Assembly (NCBI RefSeq): GCF_022682495.2
Contig: NC_071389.1
Location: 175,770,056-175,834,055, forward strand
DNA from: Desmodus rotundus
Lineage: Eukaryota; Chordata; Mammalia; Chiroptera; Phyllostomidae
Reading direction: 5' to 3'
DNA: 64,000 bases
Shown here: positions 45,910 to 57,714 of the stretch, piece by piece
Numbering within the stretch: position 1 is the stretch's first letter
How the letters are laid out: the number at the start of each line of letters is the position of its first letter
Translations under genes and position numbers: made by a program
Notes under the pieces: model-generated
What the model was told of the DNA's origin: nothing
Database searches by the model: none
Seen by the model: the letters and a program-made list of their open reading frames with translations, nothing else

Positions 45910-46775
45910 ACTTTCGGGTGAAGTGAGAGAAATTGTTTGAAACTGTTTAAAGCATCAGTCATATTCATTTATTCAACTTCCATTCATTCATCTATTTAAC
46001 CACCATCACTCCACCTTGATCTATCCTTTCATTTAGCAAATATTTATTAAACATCTGCAGTATTTCAATTTGTGCATGTGTACTCAATATAAGGGATTAT
46101 TAGTTTCCTGATGAATATTCCTAAATACCATTTTCTGAACTAATGCCAGTGAATTAGAATCACCACTCTTTCAAACATATTTAGTAAATGTATGCAAATT
46201 AACTGGTCAGCAAAGATAACTGTCTTACTTTAATGTTCAGATTTTGTGTTTGTTTTAGCTTCTTTATCAAAGATGTTTAAATTTAAAAACCCTTTCTTGA
46301 ATACATTCTCAGAGTAATTCTACTTTTTACAATAACAATACAAATAAGCTCAGATAATCTGCTTTATTGGATTTATCACAAATAGCAACCATGTACTTTA
46401 TTTGGCCAGCATTGTAGGTTTGTTGTCACAGCATTATTTTTAATGTTATACATCTTCTGGTGGCCATTTTCCAACATGTATTTGGGTTCACATTATATAT
46501 AGTACAGTATTACTCAATTTATAAGCAAATTGAGAATTATTTACATGTTATTTAAACAAGAGTACTGTAGAACTATAATAAGAGTTATAGTAGCCAAGAT
46601 AGCAAATTCTACAACTTTTTGTTATTTTATTAATTACCAAATATTATCTATACCTAATATCAACAAATCCATTTTTTATACATTATAACAATTCTAAGAA
46701 ATTTTACTGAAGTTTAATCTGTCCCGGCTCTCCACAGCAATAGGTCCTTGCCAGAGGAAGTTCTAGGCCAGTGCG
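45910..46775. other. Unassigned AT-rich DNA
   Basis: A short piece near 45965-46090 (ttcatttagcaaatatttat) may be the antisense end of L2. The rest is AT-rich and unrecognised. Confidence 0.4.
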
Positions 46776-46779
46776 ACGG

Positions 46780-46935
46780 AGAGCGAGTGTGGGTCTGGAG
46801 CGAGGCAGACTGGATTTTTACCATGGCTGTACAGATGCTAGCCCTGCAGATACTGCGTGATCTTGGACAAGTTATTTAACATCTTTTAGTCTCAGCTTAT
46901 GAGGCTCTTGGTACAATTCATTGCATAAGGTCCCC
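46780..46935 (+). mobile_element. MIR fragment
   Basis: gcgtgatcttggacaagtta followed by tttagtctcagctta is the MIR core in plus orientation, preceded by a weak tRNA-related head. Confidence 0.6.
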
Positions 46936-47064
46936 ATAAATGTCGTTTTCTAGTATATAGTTGTTTTGACTAAATCAAAGTAAAGAGGTATCACATAGTT
47001 CCTATTTCTTTTCTACATTTGAACTTACAGATTATTTTTGTGATATTTTTCATGTGTTTCATAT

Positions 47065-47580
47065 AAAATTAGGTTCAACTGTGAGTTACAGAGGCCTAAA
47101 GTAACAGTGGCTTTAAAAATATACTTTTTTCCCCCATAGCAAACCAAAGATGTCTCGGGCTGATGTAGTGGTTGTATTCCACAAAGTTTCCAGGAATCCA
47201 GAAGGCTTACAGTTAACCCCTCTGCCACTTTGAGTCTGTGGCCATTATCCTCATGATCTAGAATGCTGGCTGTGCCCCAGTCATCAAACTGAGGTCTTAA
47301 GGATGCTTGAAAAAGAATGTAGATAAGGGAGGCAAAGGGTGCAAGACAGTGGCCTTTTACGGGAGATCTCCAAAACTGCCACATATTTCCATGTTTATTC
47401 TATTGTCCAGAATTTAGGCACATACTCAAACCTAGCTGTCGTGGAGGTTCAGGAAATGTATTTTCCGTTCTGAGTGGGTGTTTGCTAAGCTTAGAACTAC
47501 AAGTACTCTTACTATGAAGGAATGGGGAGAATGGATATGGGGACACTGGCCTACATCTCCCACAATGTGTAGCTTGTGTA
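47065..47580. repeat. Unnamed ancient interspersed repeat
   Basis: The order gaggcctaaagtaacagtgg, ccagtcatcaaactgaggtc, ggttcaggaaatgtattttc and gaatggggagaatggatatg is that of a recurrent old mammalian repeat of about 500 bp, also suspected at 26985-27250. A minus-strand frame of 119 codons (47025-47384) lies within it and is not taken as a gene. Orientation and family not fixed. Confidence 0.4.
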
Positions 47581-48325
47581 TTAAACAGATTCAACTCATT
47601 GTAATATAAATATGATGTATCTGTCCAATAACTTCTACCAACTTTGCCAAACCACCATTTCCTCCTGAGAGCTAGCTTCCTAATGGTATTTACGTCTGGC
47701 TCCTTATACCTTGGTCACTTTGGGCTACTCAAAACAATCTTATTTCAATTTGTGAGCCCTAAACTCTACATTTAAAAACATCCATATTATATTTATTTCA
47801 AAGCTTTCCTCCTCCTCCCCCTGGTAAGGTTAGAGTAGCAGTTCCAGTGGTTTAGTGGGAAGGGGCACTTGGCGTTTCACTTGTTCTTTTTCGTCTCCCT
47901 CCATCTTCCTTCCTCCTGCTGCCCTCCCTGAGACAAGTCAGCGACAGAGTGAGGGACACACATGGTGGCATTTTCCAACCTTCCTTTTAGCCATTTCCAC
48001 TGCTCTTCGGCTGGTTGCTTGAAGGTCCAGTGGGAGTAGTAGGGATTCATCCTGCATGATCCACTGGCATTAGTAGTTCTTTGTAGGTTCCATGGCCATC
48101 TGCCCTCCATGTCCCCCTGCTCAGGCCCTGCAGCCAGGTGTGGAATTCATCTTCTGCATGCCTCGGGAAAGAGGCACCTGAGGGGACCAGGGGACCCTCT
48201 GTTCCTCCCAACCTGGCTGTGCCCCTGTGCTCTGCTGCGTGGAGCTTTCTCCTGCCCTGGGGGGGGCAGGTCTCAGACTTGCACCTGGGGCAAGCTCTGC
48301 CCTCTTCTGTTCTTTCTTTTTTTGT
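47581..48325. other. Unassigned DNA, GC-richer at 47800-48300
   Basis: The right half has a higher GC content with a run of G (48260-48267) and overlapping frames on both strands (48109-48535). No exon signature or known motif was seen. Confidence 0.4.
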
Positions 48326-49135
48326 GTGTGTGGTAAAATATATATAAACAATTTAATCCTTTTTGAGTGTTTAATTCGGTGGCCTCCATTGCATTTAAAA
48401 TGTTGTGCAACAATCACTACTATTTCCACAACTTTTTCGTCACCCAAACAGAAGCTCTGTACCCATTCAACAAAAACTCCCCATATCTCCCCTGCCCAGT
48501 CCCTGGTAACCTCAATCTACTTCGTGTCTCCATGAATTGGCCTATTCCAGATATTTCAAATAAGTGAAATCATACAGTATTTGTTCTTTTTGTCTGGATC
48601 CCGCCACTCAGCATGATGTGTTCACAGTTCAGCCACGTTGTAGCACGCATTCAGAAGTCCTTTCTCTTTTGTGGCTGATAATATATTCCATTGTATGTAC
48701 ATGAGTGTACTACATTTTGCTAATTCACACTTATTGGCTGTTTTGAATAATGCTGAAAAGAACAACAGCAACTGTTTTGAGTTCCTGTTTTCAATAATTT
48801 TCGGTATGTATCTAGGAATAGAATTGCTGGGTCATATGATAATTTTATATTTATCCTTTTGAGGAATTGCCAAACTGTTTTCCATCATTTACACAAGCAA
48901 TGTGCAAGGGTTTTCACATCCTTGTTGATAGTTACAATTGGGCACATTTTTGATTACAGGCATCCTAGTAGGTATGAAGTCATGTTTCCTCGTGGTTTTG
49001 ATTTACATTTTCCTGGTGACTAATGATGTAAAGCTTCTTTTCACATACTTGTTGGTTGTTTGTATATCTTATTCAGAGAAATGTCTATTCAAGTCCTTTA
49101 CCCACTGTTTTAAACCAGGTTGTTTATCTTTTTTG
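48326..49135 (-). mobile_element. Old L1 3'-UTR and ORF2 end, antisense
   Basis: gtaaaatatatataaacaat begins the complement of an old L1 3' end. Conserved blocks follow: ttgtgcaacaatcactacta, atattccattgtatgtacat, attgctgggtcatatgataa, ggttttgatttacattttcc and gtcctttacccactgtttta. It is about 800 bp and disrupted. Confidence 0.82.
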
Positions 49136-49985
49136 GGGGGTGTGGGCGCTCTTCCCTTCTTGCAGTTGCCACAGGAAGAGAAGGAAGAGGAGAATTCTTC
49201 ATGCTGTTGCATTATCCAAGAGACCACCTTCTTACACCTCTGGTCTTCCTCTCATGGCTGTGTGTTGATAAATCAGTTCAGGCTACCTTGTCCCTGAAGT
49301 TGGGGGCGGGGTGCAGTAATGTGAGGCTTGCAGAAAGAAGTACGCTGTAAAAACTATGTTCCCAGTATTCACCTCCTAAAAGCTATAAAAGACCTTAATC
49401 ATATCTTACACAAACCTGTTTTATTTATTCATAGAATAATTCAGTCGTAGAATAGGAATTGACCCTAGAGTTCATTGGATCCAACTCCATTTTACAGATG
49501 ATTACAGGTCATGCAAAGTGAAGTAACTTTGCCCACTGTTTTGCTCATTTAAAACTGATGTTTTTAATGTCTCATCTATGTGTCATTATAGTTGCAAAAG
49601 TAATCTGGAAGAGGAACACATTAGTGATACGACATATTTCTGTTTTCCCTTCTCTGTGTGACAGAGGCAGATTCAAGGGGAAAATATTTTATCATCAACT
49701 CTAAAAAATGGATGGTTTCTAGGCTTTTGGGATTTGGGCTATTATACTAAGTATATAATACATATTATAGTATATACTCATCTATGCTATACACTATAGA
49801 TGAACATTACCCTTGTTTAGTACTCCACACTTTACAAAGTGATATCATATCCTTACAATGTCCTGACCATCAGTGAGCATTGGGTGAGGACGTGACCAAG
49901 ATCATCAGTAAACTGATGGCAGCTTTTGGTGCAGATCACTGTCCCTCGTCTCTGTGAAGGTGATCTGGCTGATTACTGATTACCA
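49136..49985. other. Unassigned DNA with AT palindromes
   Basis: A patch at 49745-49800 (aagtatataatacatattat, agtatatactcatctatgct) is rich in alternating AT and weakly palindromic. The piece at 49455-49540 (aattgaccctagagttcatt, ccattttacagatgattaca) resembles an old MIR-type core on the minus strand. Confidence 0.4.
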
Positions 49986-49989
49986 GCAA

Positions 49990-50160
49990 GCTAGCCAGCT
50001 GCAGTAGAAAGAACATGAGAATGTGCAGTGAGAAGAACCTAGGTTCAATTCCCAGCTTTATCCCTGACTGACTGTTATCTTAGGCAAGTCACTTTCTGAG
50101 TCTGTTTCCTCATCTTTAAAATGGAAACAAGAATGTTGATCTACCCAATTGTGGAAACAA
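49990..50160 (+). mobile_element. MIR SINE
   Basis: taggttcaattcccagcttt is the B-box region, followed by ttaggcaagtcactttctga and gtttcctcatctttaaaatgg, the core in plus orientation. One of the better preserved MIR copies here. Confidence 0.8.
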
Positions 50161-50540
50161 AACAAAAAATGGAGTAACAGTCTTTTGTGGATATAGAGAG
50201 TTATGCAAATGTTAGTGATTCTATTATGTGGCTGTCTAAGTAGGGGGTCACTTTGTGTATTATAAATAAGACTTAATAAGGTTTAATGGCATTAGAAGCT
50301 TAGTTGAGCTTCAAAGGCCTCCCACAGAGTAAAAGCTGATGTCATCCTCCTGTCTTATCCTAACCCATAAGCATTGTTATTTAGAATTCAACAGACACAA
50401 CAAGCTAAGTCTTCATGAAATATTCCCTGCTTTGTAAATATAGCTTAGCTTTTACAGTTCTTTCACCCGTGGAAAGATGCAACATTTGCTCATTTCACCT
50501 AGCATTTGAAGGGTCAGTTGTGAAAATCTGAAAATCTTTT
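50161..50540. other. Unassigned AT-rich DNA
   Basis: No gene or repeat recognised. Confidence 0.45.
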
Positions 50541-50544
50541 CAAC

Positions 50545-51060
50545 ACACAAATCCAGTCACGATGCTCCTATTATTAAAACCTTTCTACTACTCCCTGTGG
50601 CTCACAGGATAAAGTCCAAATGTCATAGCTGCAAATCTTTTTCCTGTCCAAGTGGACTATAAATATGTAATGAATTTATTAATCAAAACCCTATCATGAG
50701 CATAGAGGTCCACTATGGTCCAGCTCCTACCGTGTTTCCAGCCTCATATACTGCCTCCTTTTCTCGCACAGCCATGCACCACAGCCCCTGTCACCTGGAG
50801 CCACAGACGCCCTGCTTATCGAGGCCTGAGCTGCATGGAGTGCCCTTCTCCTTCCTGGCTGCCTACTTGCCACTTTTCATGTTTTTCCTTTAAGACCCTG
50901 TCCAAAAGCCACCTCTTCTGTGAAACCATCTCTGACCTCTTCTTCCTCACAGTGGTGATTAATTATTCTCTCTCTGTGAGAAAAAGGCATTCCTGCATGA
51001 TCTGTCTTCTGTTTTCTCCTGTTTCATTTGAGATTTTGCCTGGCCATTAGTGCACCAGCA
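50545..51060 (+). mobile_element. L2 3' region
   Basis: ctcacaggataaagtccaaa is the L2 landmark. It is followed by ggtccagctcctaccgtgtt, ctccttttctcgcacagcca, aaaagccacctcttctgtga and aaccatctctgacctcttct in the right order. A 111-codon plus frame (50715-51050) lies inside this non-coding L2 part. Confidence 0.78.
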
Positions 51061-52165
51061 TTTTGTTGGCTGGACCAGAATCTTACCCTTCGCAATGCTG
51101 TACCCCAGTGCCCAATGCCCCATGTGGAAGCAGCAGGGGCTTGCTCACTCCATTTGCTACATGAATGTTTGCTGACAACCATAGGGCAAGATATATTGAT
51201 AAGAGAAACAGGAACTTGTTTGAACTGTTTGATTTAAAGCTCACCGACAATCCCCGTAACTTCAGAACTCTGTCTGTTACTGCTTTAGGCCTTCCGTTCT
51301 TCTGCCTGAGACTGTAAGATTTCACCATTCTCTAATTGTTAATTAGATATGAATTAGGTAATAAACTAAGTCCTTGCTTTAAAGTTCCACCCTTTAGGCC
51401 TCTCTTTTAGTCCACCAGTCCATTAGTTGGAGAGCCAGGGCCTGTGACACCAGGTCCCTCTCTCCTTATAACACTAACAAGCTATGTGACTTTAGCCAAT
51501 GTCTCCCAGTCTCCCTGGAGTCTCTGGGCTCCAGGTTTTGGAATCAGGGAGTTAGACTACGCATTCTCAGGTGTTACTTTCAGTCCTGACCATTTATTGT
51601 CTACATAGCTGATCCTGGGAAAACTGAGTGAGGCAAATGAAAAGCCAGTACGTTTTAGCTGGGGCAGGGAGATACACCATAGACACACTGGGAGTGGGTT
51701 AAGACAGGCAAGGGCATGCAAGCCCCAGAATTGCTTTCAAATTAGAATGTGCTGTTGTTGTTTCATCATTTCTCCCAGCAGAGTAATCCCTCCTAGCTCA
51801 AAACACATCTTCTTCAGAATGCTTACCCTTTCCCCACGAGGCTCCCTAACCTCAGGTTTTTCCTAAAGTCTGGTCACAAAATATTCCCCATTTCAATTCT
51901 TGAGCACTCTTCCTGCACCTCACCGGATTTTCAACAAGTGACTGCCAGTGAGATCAGAATGGGAAACAGCAGAAGTGTTGGATGAATCCAAGCATGTACT
52001 GGAGTGAGAGCGGAAGAGTTGGCAGAGAGGCCTAGAAATGGCAGGATGAGTGAGATCTGAAGATTCAGAGGAGGACGTGGAAAAGCAACAACAGTCAGTG
52101 ATGGGAAGGAAGGCTTGGGAACGAGATGCATTTAGAAATTTTCCTGCAGATCTGTTGAACTGCAG
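51061..52165. other. Unassigned DNA
   Basis: Possible further L2-like text near 51795-51930 (tcttcttcagaatgcttacc ...), otherwise unrecognised. No frame above 81 codons. Confidence 0.35.
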
Positions 52166-52166
52166 G

Positions 52167-52190
52167 TTTATTTATTTATTTATTTATTTA
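52167..52190. repeat. (TTTA)n microsatellite
   Basis: Six tandem ttta units without interruption. Confidence 0.95.
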
Positions 52191-52905
52191 AGGAAGGAGC
52201 TTTCTGAAAGAAAATGTAATGTATGAGGACTGCATGCCAGCACAGGGTGACGATAAGAGTAATGCAGAGCATAAAGTTAAATATTTTTAAAAAGGCATTA
52301 TATTAATTCTGATATGTCTTTTATCAAGTGAAAAGTAGAGGCATTTATTGGATAAACAGGCTATGAATAATGTTTTTAGATAAATTCTAACATTTATTGT
52401 TTCAAAAGGGCAAAGTCCAAAACTCAACAAAACTGCTGTCAAGAAACATTATCCTCTTTTACAAAAGTGAAGACAATGGGAAGCAAAAGAGTTTAAGGAA
52501 AAAGAAGAAAAATGAAAAAAGGATGCAAAATGTCCAGCACTGAGGTGGCTATGGACCAGCCGTTGTCCAGTGAACCTCAGCTCAGCACTCCCCCCATCTC
52601 CGATCTCAACAGCTTCCTCTTACGTAATAAGAACAGCATAATGCTGGATAGTCAGAAAAATGCTGCTCAAAATTCAACTAAAGATAAGTAACAGCAAAGA
52701 TATATCTAGTCCCTCAGCAAACTACTGATGTTGCATAGCAACAACTGCCTAGTTTTATTTCTGTCACAGTATTGCCATAAGGAAGCTTTGAAATTAAGTA
52801 TTTAAAAAAAATTTAAACAAACAAGGTCATGTACCTTACTGCACTATCCAAGTCACCTGCCTTTTTTGAAATTAGAAAGGCAGCCTCTTAAAGGTGGAGA
52901 TAATG
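52191..52905. other. Unassigned DNA with a short coding-like frame
   Basis: Within it, 52512-52691 is open on the plus strand for 59 codons, closed by TAA, with an in-frame stop just upstream at 52494-52496. It is described under findings. No splice or promoter context supports it as a gene. Confidence 0.35.
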
Positions 52906-53160
52906 CCCTGGCCGGTGTGAGTCAGTTGGTAGGAACGTTATCCCATAGCTGAAGGGAAGGGTTGCAGGTTTGATTCCCAACAGGGTACATGCCTGGGTTT
53001 CAGGGTCGATCCCTGGTCCAGGTGTGTGCGATCCCCAGTCCAGGCGCATGTGGGAGGCAACAATCAATGCTGGTCTCTTGCGCGATAATGTTTCTCTCTC
53101 TCCCTTCTGCCCTTTAAAAGCAATGAAAAAATGTTCTCAGGTGAGGATCAAGGTAGTAAA
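52906..53160 (+). mobile_element. VES-type SINE, tail-variant copy
   Basis: The head gccctggccggtgtgagtcag, B box caggtttgattccca (near 52965-52979) and a second repeated block (gtccaggcgcatgtgggagg) are followed by ctctctctcccttctgccct. The copy ends in the variant tail atgttctcaggtgaggatca rather than plain A-rich sequence. It is more diverged than the minus-strand copies and no duplication was found. Confidence 0.82.
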
Positions 53161-53179
53161 AAAGGAAACAAAAATTTAT

Positions 53180-53400
53180 TGAGTTCTTACTAATAATCTT
53201 TTTCTGATATCTCATTTAATCCTGACAATAACTGTGTGGGTTTGGTCTTTCCATTTGGCAGATGGGGAAACATCCTTGGAAGCATAGAGTAACTTGGCTG
53301 AAGTCACCCAGCCAATAAGGGACAGAGGCAGGATTTAAACATTTCCTCCACCCCTTTTCTGTCAGGCTGTGCCTTTCCCATCACTCCACACTGCACCAGG
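53180..53400 (-). mobile_element. MIR SINE, antisense
   Basis: tctcatttaatcctgacaat, tggcagatggggaaacatcc and gctgaagtcacccagccaat are the MIR complement in order, ending near the tRNA-related head with aggcaggatttaaaca. Confidence 0.75.
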
Positions 53401-53960
53401 CCTATATATAGCTGGCGGGAGCGGCCATTGTTGCCCCTTCTGAACGTGTCTGGAATTGTGTCGGTAACAAGCTAGTCATGCTTCCAGAGAACATCTGAAC
53501 AAATTTAGACCAATACCTGACCCTGTCAGCTCCTTGTTTCATGGTACAGATTTACCTAAGAAAATCTGAGTTTATGATTAGTCTAGAACAAAAAACTCAA
53601 AGAAAGACAGAGATTGTGAAAACAATTCCTCTCAGGGCACTTGTGTTCTGACCTCTTTGAGGAGAGTTCCTACCATAATTCCTCAGTTCATAATTCCGGT
53701 TTGGTGTTTGCAGACAGGTACTTAGAAGTTACTTCAGAAATAAGTTCCCTATCGACTGAGACATTTACTTCAGTGTCTTGTCTCTTCTCAGCAGTTGCCT
53801 CAGTGTCTATAAGCAAGAATGATGGAACCAAATGCAAGGAACCCAAGCTGCAGACATTTTTTTCTTCAGAATGCTTACCTCTCTGCTTAGGGTTTGGGGG
53901 TGTGTCATGGAAAGATCCCACCTCACTCGCTAGCCCCCCCCCCCCATTTGTTTTGTACAT
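53401..53960. other. Unassigned DNA
   Basis: Starts with a TATA-like ctatatatagctggcgggag (see findings). Contains a run of 12 C at 53934-53945 and overlapping opposite-strand frames (53641-54024 plus, 53688-53960 minus) with no motif. Confidence 0.4.
53934..53945. repeat. Poly(C) run, 12 bp
   Basis: Twelve consecutive C residues. Likely length-variable and prone to sequencing error. Confidence 0.95.
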
Positions 53961-53964
53961 AGAG

Positions 53965-54135
53965 GAGGAATTTGATTCAACAAGTATTCACTGGGCATCT
54001 ACTGTGTGCAGGTCATTGGACTGAGTGCTGGGGTACAGAGCTATACTATTGTGACCTCTGACCTCAAGAAATTCTTCAGCCTAATTGAAGGGACAACTAT
54101 CATACAAATAATTAATATTGTGTGATGAATGAGTG
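53965..54135 (-). mobile_element. L2 3' end, antisense
   Basis: gattcaacaagtattcactg, ggcatctactgtgtgcaggt, gtgctggggtacagagctat and cctcaagaaattcttcagcc are the L2 terminus in complement. Confidence 0.75.
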
Positions 54136-54639
54136 TTATAACAGATGTAGGCTTTAAGGTCAGCAGGGGAGCAAAAATAGGTGTCATTGAGTCTGGTGCA
54201 ACACAAAAGAATTTTTTTTTTTTGAAGAGGACTTACTGCTCACATTCATGCAGGCCTTGGGATCATCAGGGGCCTTCCAGAAGGAAGGACAGCATGGGAT
54301 CGTGGAAACACAGCAGTTCAGTAGCCTGGAGTATAAATTTGGGGAAGGGAGATGAAGTTGGAAAGACAGTGATGATGTGCTCTCTTGTGTATGTTGGAGG
54401 TGGAATTATGGTACAAGGTTAGCAGCGATGTTCATTCTATGGATGGTGGGAACCACCAACAGATTTATAAGAGAGTAAACTGCTAAGATTTGTGCTTTAA
54501 GAAGTTATGTCTGGTGGCAATCAGAAGTAGATACAACTGCGCGAGATTAGATGCAGAAAGATCAGGAAAACAAACTAAAAGAGATTTATTTGCCAGGAAT
54601 CTATTAAAAAATATTTTAATGTGCAAATGAGTACTGTGA
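54136..54639. other. Unassigned DNA
   Basis: Includes a T11 run near 54213-54223. A 97-codon plus frame (54129-54422) crosses this run and has no recognised feature. Confidence 0.4.
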
Positions 54640-55135
54640 AGTGCCTTTGTTGTGGGTGTTCTCCCTTTGCCCCCCAGATCCACTTTCCGTGCTTCTCTAC
54701 CCTGACTCTAGGAGGCCAACCTTCTGAAAATGTCCCTGCATGCTCGCTTCTTGGGTTCAGCCAATGGAAGTCACAGCAGGAGACTACAGTGGGGGCAGAG
54801 AGACAGGACAGGAAAGTTATAACACCCTCCATTGGGCTTCAGTTTGCCAGTGGCTCTATCTATGGTCACAGTTTTAGTTTGGAGGTCCGTACCGTCACAG
54901 CTCACTCTGGGTTCCAGAGCTACAGTTCTCTCCTTCCTCTTACTCATTCCTTCAGACCCAGCAGTGGCAATGACTTCCTTCTATTGCTAGTTTCAGGGAG
55001 GAGCCTCTTATCCTTGCTCATTCCCGGAGCCTGCTCATACCTTCATAAATAGTCTCTTCCTTTGAGGATCTCCAGGTACACCACTTTGGAGTGTGATTGT
55101 ATTGTCTCCTGCTGAGACCCTGACTAATGCAATCA
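54640..55135 (+). repeat. Unnamed ancient repeat, copy C (longer)
   Basis: Contains cttcttgggttcagccaatg and gcaggagactacagtggggg, comparable with cttccaattgggtccagcta in copy A. It extends to a 3' part with ccttcataaatagtctcttc and a closing gagaccctgactaatgcaat. This seems to show the full 3' side of the family. A 143-codon plus frame (54621-55052) lies inside it and is not believed. Confidence 0.45.
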
Positions 55136-56655
55136 TGAAACGCTCCTTGAGAAATACCTGTCTGTTTCAAGGAATATTCTCAATCTGGGGCAGTGAGAAT
55201 AAGAGTTTGAACCAAGACTGACACAGTAAAGATAAAGAGGACACAGACTGGAGAGATACTCAGGAAGGAGAACTGAGAGTACAGAGTGACTGATTGGGAG
55301 GTGGGGAGAGCATCTAGCTTAACTTCTTGGCTTTGGGCCAAGATGTCGTTCACCAAATAAATAAATTAAAAAAAAAGAAAAAAGAAAAAGAAGGAAGAAC
55401 ATGTACTAAGGAGAATATAAATAATATATTTTGGGACATACTAAATTCAAGGTGTCTGTGGGGCCTGTAGGAGTACAGAGGGCTCTTGCTCATCTGCTGA
55501 CTTGAAGAACATGCAGAGCTCAAAGTTCTCTGCTGCTCAGAATTTACCCTGTTTCTTTTTGCCAGTCCTTTTCTCACAGTCCTCTTTGAAAATAAACCTA
55601 TGCTTGGGTGGGAAAGGATATAGTTTCTGATATGTTCATTCGAACTTTGTGATAAGAAAGCCAGATAATTAAAAATCCTGAGAACCTGGGGCCATATTGA
55701 TTTTCTTAAAAGGCTCACATTTGTCTCAGTTCTCTCTGTATCGTGAGAAAACAAGGTCTTTTTAAGCAGGCATGAAAAAGCCTTTAGCTGCCAGACAGTC
55801 AGTCACTGATAGGCACCCACTGCCCCTTCCATTTCCAGCCCCAACCTCAGCGGGCAAGCTGCCCATGTCTGTCACAAGGTGGCAGACCTGTTCAACTGAC
55901 CCATTATAAAACTGTGGGTGTTGACTTTAATCCTGCTGCCTTTGACAACCCCTCAGTTCTCATCCGTGATGAACCATCAGCTCAAAAACCTTCACCGATT
56001 ATAGCAATGGAGTTCAAATTCCTTAGCCTCACAACCAAGTCATACTCAAGACAGTGAAGAAGGAAGCAGTATCTCCAGGAGCCTGGTGGTGTTTGCAATG
56101 GTAATTAATGGAATATTCCCAGTGGAGAAAGGGACTTTTAAGGGATAAGAGTAGGGATTTCTAGGTCTAGATTACATTGCCTGAGGGTAGGGTAGATTTT
56201 ACCAGTGGAGAGTGGATTTCCTTCATTCTGTTATTTTTTAAATCTATGATTCTTTTTAAAAGATTCTTTTTAAAAGATATAATGATTGCATATATTGTTC
56301 CTGTTGTTCATTCAGCAGGAGAACATATACTGATTTTACTGTGACTTTTCATATTTGTATTTTCTTCCTAATTAGATTTTTAAGTCCTAGCTTTTTGTAT
56401 TCCTTATAACCCATAGAATATGTTATGCTTAAAGCAGGTATCAAAAAGAATACTAATTGAGTAAGTGGGTGAATATATGGCTAAGTACAAATCACCAATA
56501 TAAAGCTTGCCTTGAATGGAGAGGCCTGGGGCAAGCATCCCAGCTTACCTTCTAAGGACAGCTCTGGTTTCCTTTAATTTTCACTCAGCTAATAATTTCA
56601 GTCAAGGTCAGCAAAGCTTGAGAGTAGGAAAGATTATTATAAAGAATGGAATCAT
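55136..56655. other. Unassigned DNA
   Basis: Includes an A-rich tract at 55350-55390 and a duplicated ctttttaaaagat motif near 56250-56280. A minus frame at 55350-55754 (134 codons) ends in the A-rich tract and has no known domain. Confidence 0.4.
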
Positions 56656-56659
56656 GTTC

Positions 56660-56760
56660 AATAGGCTAATGCAGAGGCTCAGCCACTTGCTTGTTGTAAA
56701 ATTTTGAGCAAATTCCTTAATCCACTTGGACCTTATTTCTTTATCTATGAAATTAATCCA
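56660..56760 (+). mobile_element. MIR fragment
   Basis: ttttgagcaaattccttaat, cttggaccttatttctttat and ctatgaaattaatccattat follow the MIR core order in plus orientation. Confidence 0.55.
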
Positions 56761-56764
56761 TTAT

Positions 56765-56875
56765 GGGGAGTCAGCACAATGTAGTGAGAGGAGCATTGAA
56801 TATAAGTCAAGACACGGGTTCTAGTCCATGCTCTATTGTCAGTTAACGGCATCACGCTGACCTTCTAACCCTTAC
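56765..56875 (+). mobile_element. MIR head fragment
   Basis: gcacaatgtagtgagaggag, then cacgggttctagtccatgct (B-box region), and cgctgaccttctaaccctta. It is tandem to the preceding MIR piece, so two MIR copies landed next to each other. Confidence 0.55.
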
Positions 56876-56972
56876 TTGTATAGTTCTGTCTACATCAACT
56901 TTTAAAATAATTCAAACCAAAACCATGAATGTGTACATATGCAAGTGTATATGGGAGGGGGGAGTGGTACTT
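56876..56972. other. Short unassigned spacer
   Basis: AT-rich spacer with a G-rich patch (gggaggggggagtgg, 56952-56966). Confidence 0.5.
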
Positions 56973-57535
56973 GGATCAGTTACCAATTGCTGTATAACAA
57001 ATTACCCCAAAACTTAGCCTCTTAAAAGAAGAAAAATTTATGATCTCATGCAGTTTCTGGGAGGTTCTGGCTCAGAGTCTCTCACAAGGTTGCTGTCAAG
57101 CCATTGAGCCAGTCGTCCTGAGGTCCCACTGGGGCTGGCAAAGCCTGAGCTTCTAAGTTCATTCATGTGGTCGCCACAGGCGTCAGTTCTTCAGTGGCTC
57201 ATAGCGGGAGGCTTCAGTTTTTCACCTTAGGGCTGCTCACAAGCTGGCATCTGCCTTCCCCCAGAGCAAGAGATCCATGAAAGCTGGAGCTAGAGATAGA
57301 GACAGATGAGGAAGAAGTGGGGTACCCAAGACTGAAGCTGCAGTCTCTTATAACCTAATAATCTTGCAAGGGACCTACCATCATTTCCATGTAATACTGT
57401 TTCCAACATATACTGTTGGTCACATGGACCAACCCTGATACAGTGTGAGAATAAATTACGCAAGGGTGTGAATATTTAAAACAGCTATCATTGGGAGCCA
57501 TTTTGGAGGCTGGGTACCATAGAACTCAATGGAAG
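56973..57535 (-). mobile_element. MLT1-type LTR, antisense
   Basis: ggatcagttaccaattgctg, tataacaaattaccccaaaa and cttagcctcttaaaagaaga are the complement of an MLT1-type LTR 3' end. The rest follows through tcattcatgtggtcgccaca, gcaagggacctaccatcatt and gtcacatggaccaaccctga. At about 560 bp it is the longest LTR in the window. No flanking internal sequence, so a solo LTR. Confidence 0.68.
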
Positions 57536-57714
57536 GATTAAGAGTATCCTCAACTACTATTCCTACCCATTGTCATCTCATTTGACTGCCTTCTGTGCCC
57601 GAGTGTGAGCTCCTGGTTTTCCACTACATCCCCATGTGCCAGGTACAGGCCACATGCTCAATACTGTTGAAATGAAATGAATAAATGAGTACTATACTTT
57701 ATCCATGTTTCTTT

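Noticed and set aside
47025..47384. 119-codon minus-strand frame as a gene
   Set aside because: It overlaps a block that reads as an old interspersed repeat and has no conserved motif.
54621..55052. 143-codon plus-strand frame
   Set aside because: It lies within an old dispersed repeat (copy C) and resembles nothing known.
55350..55754. 134-codon minus-strand frame
   Set aside because: It ends in translated A/T-rich low-complexity sequence (a run of Phe) and has no domain.
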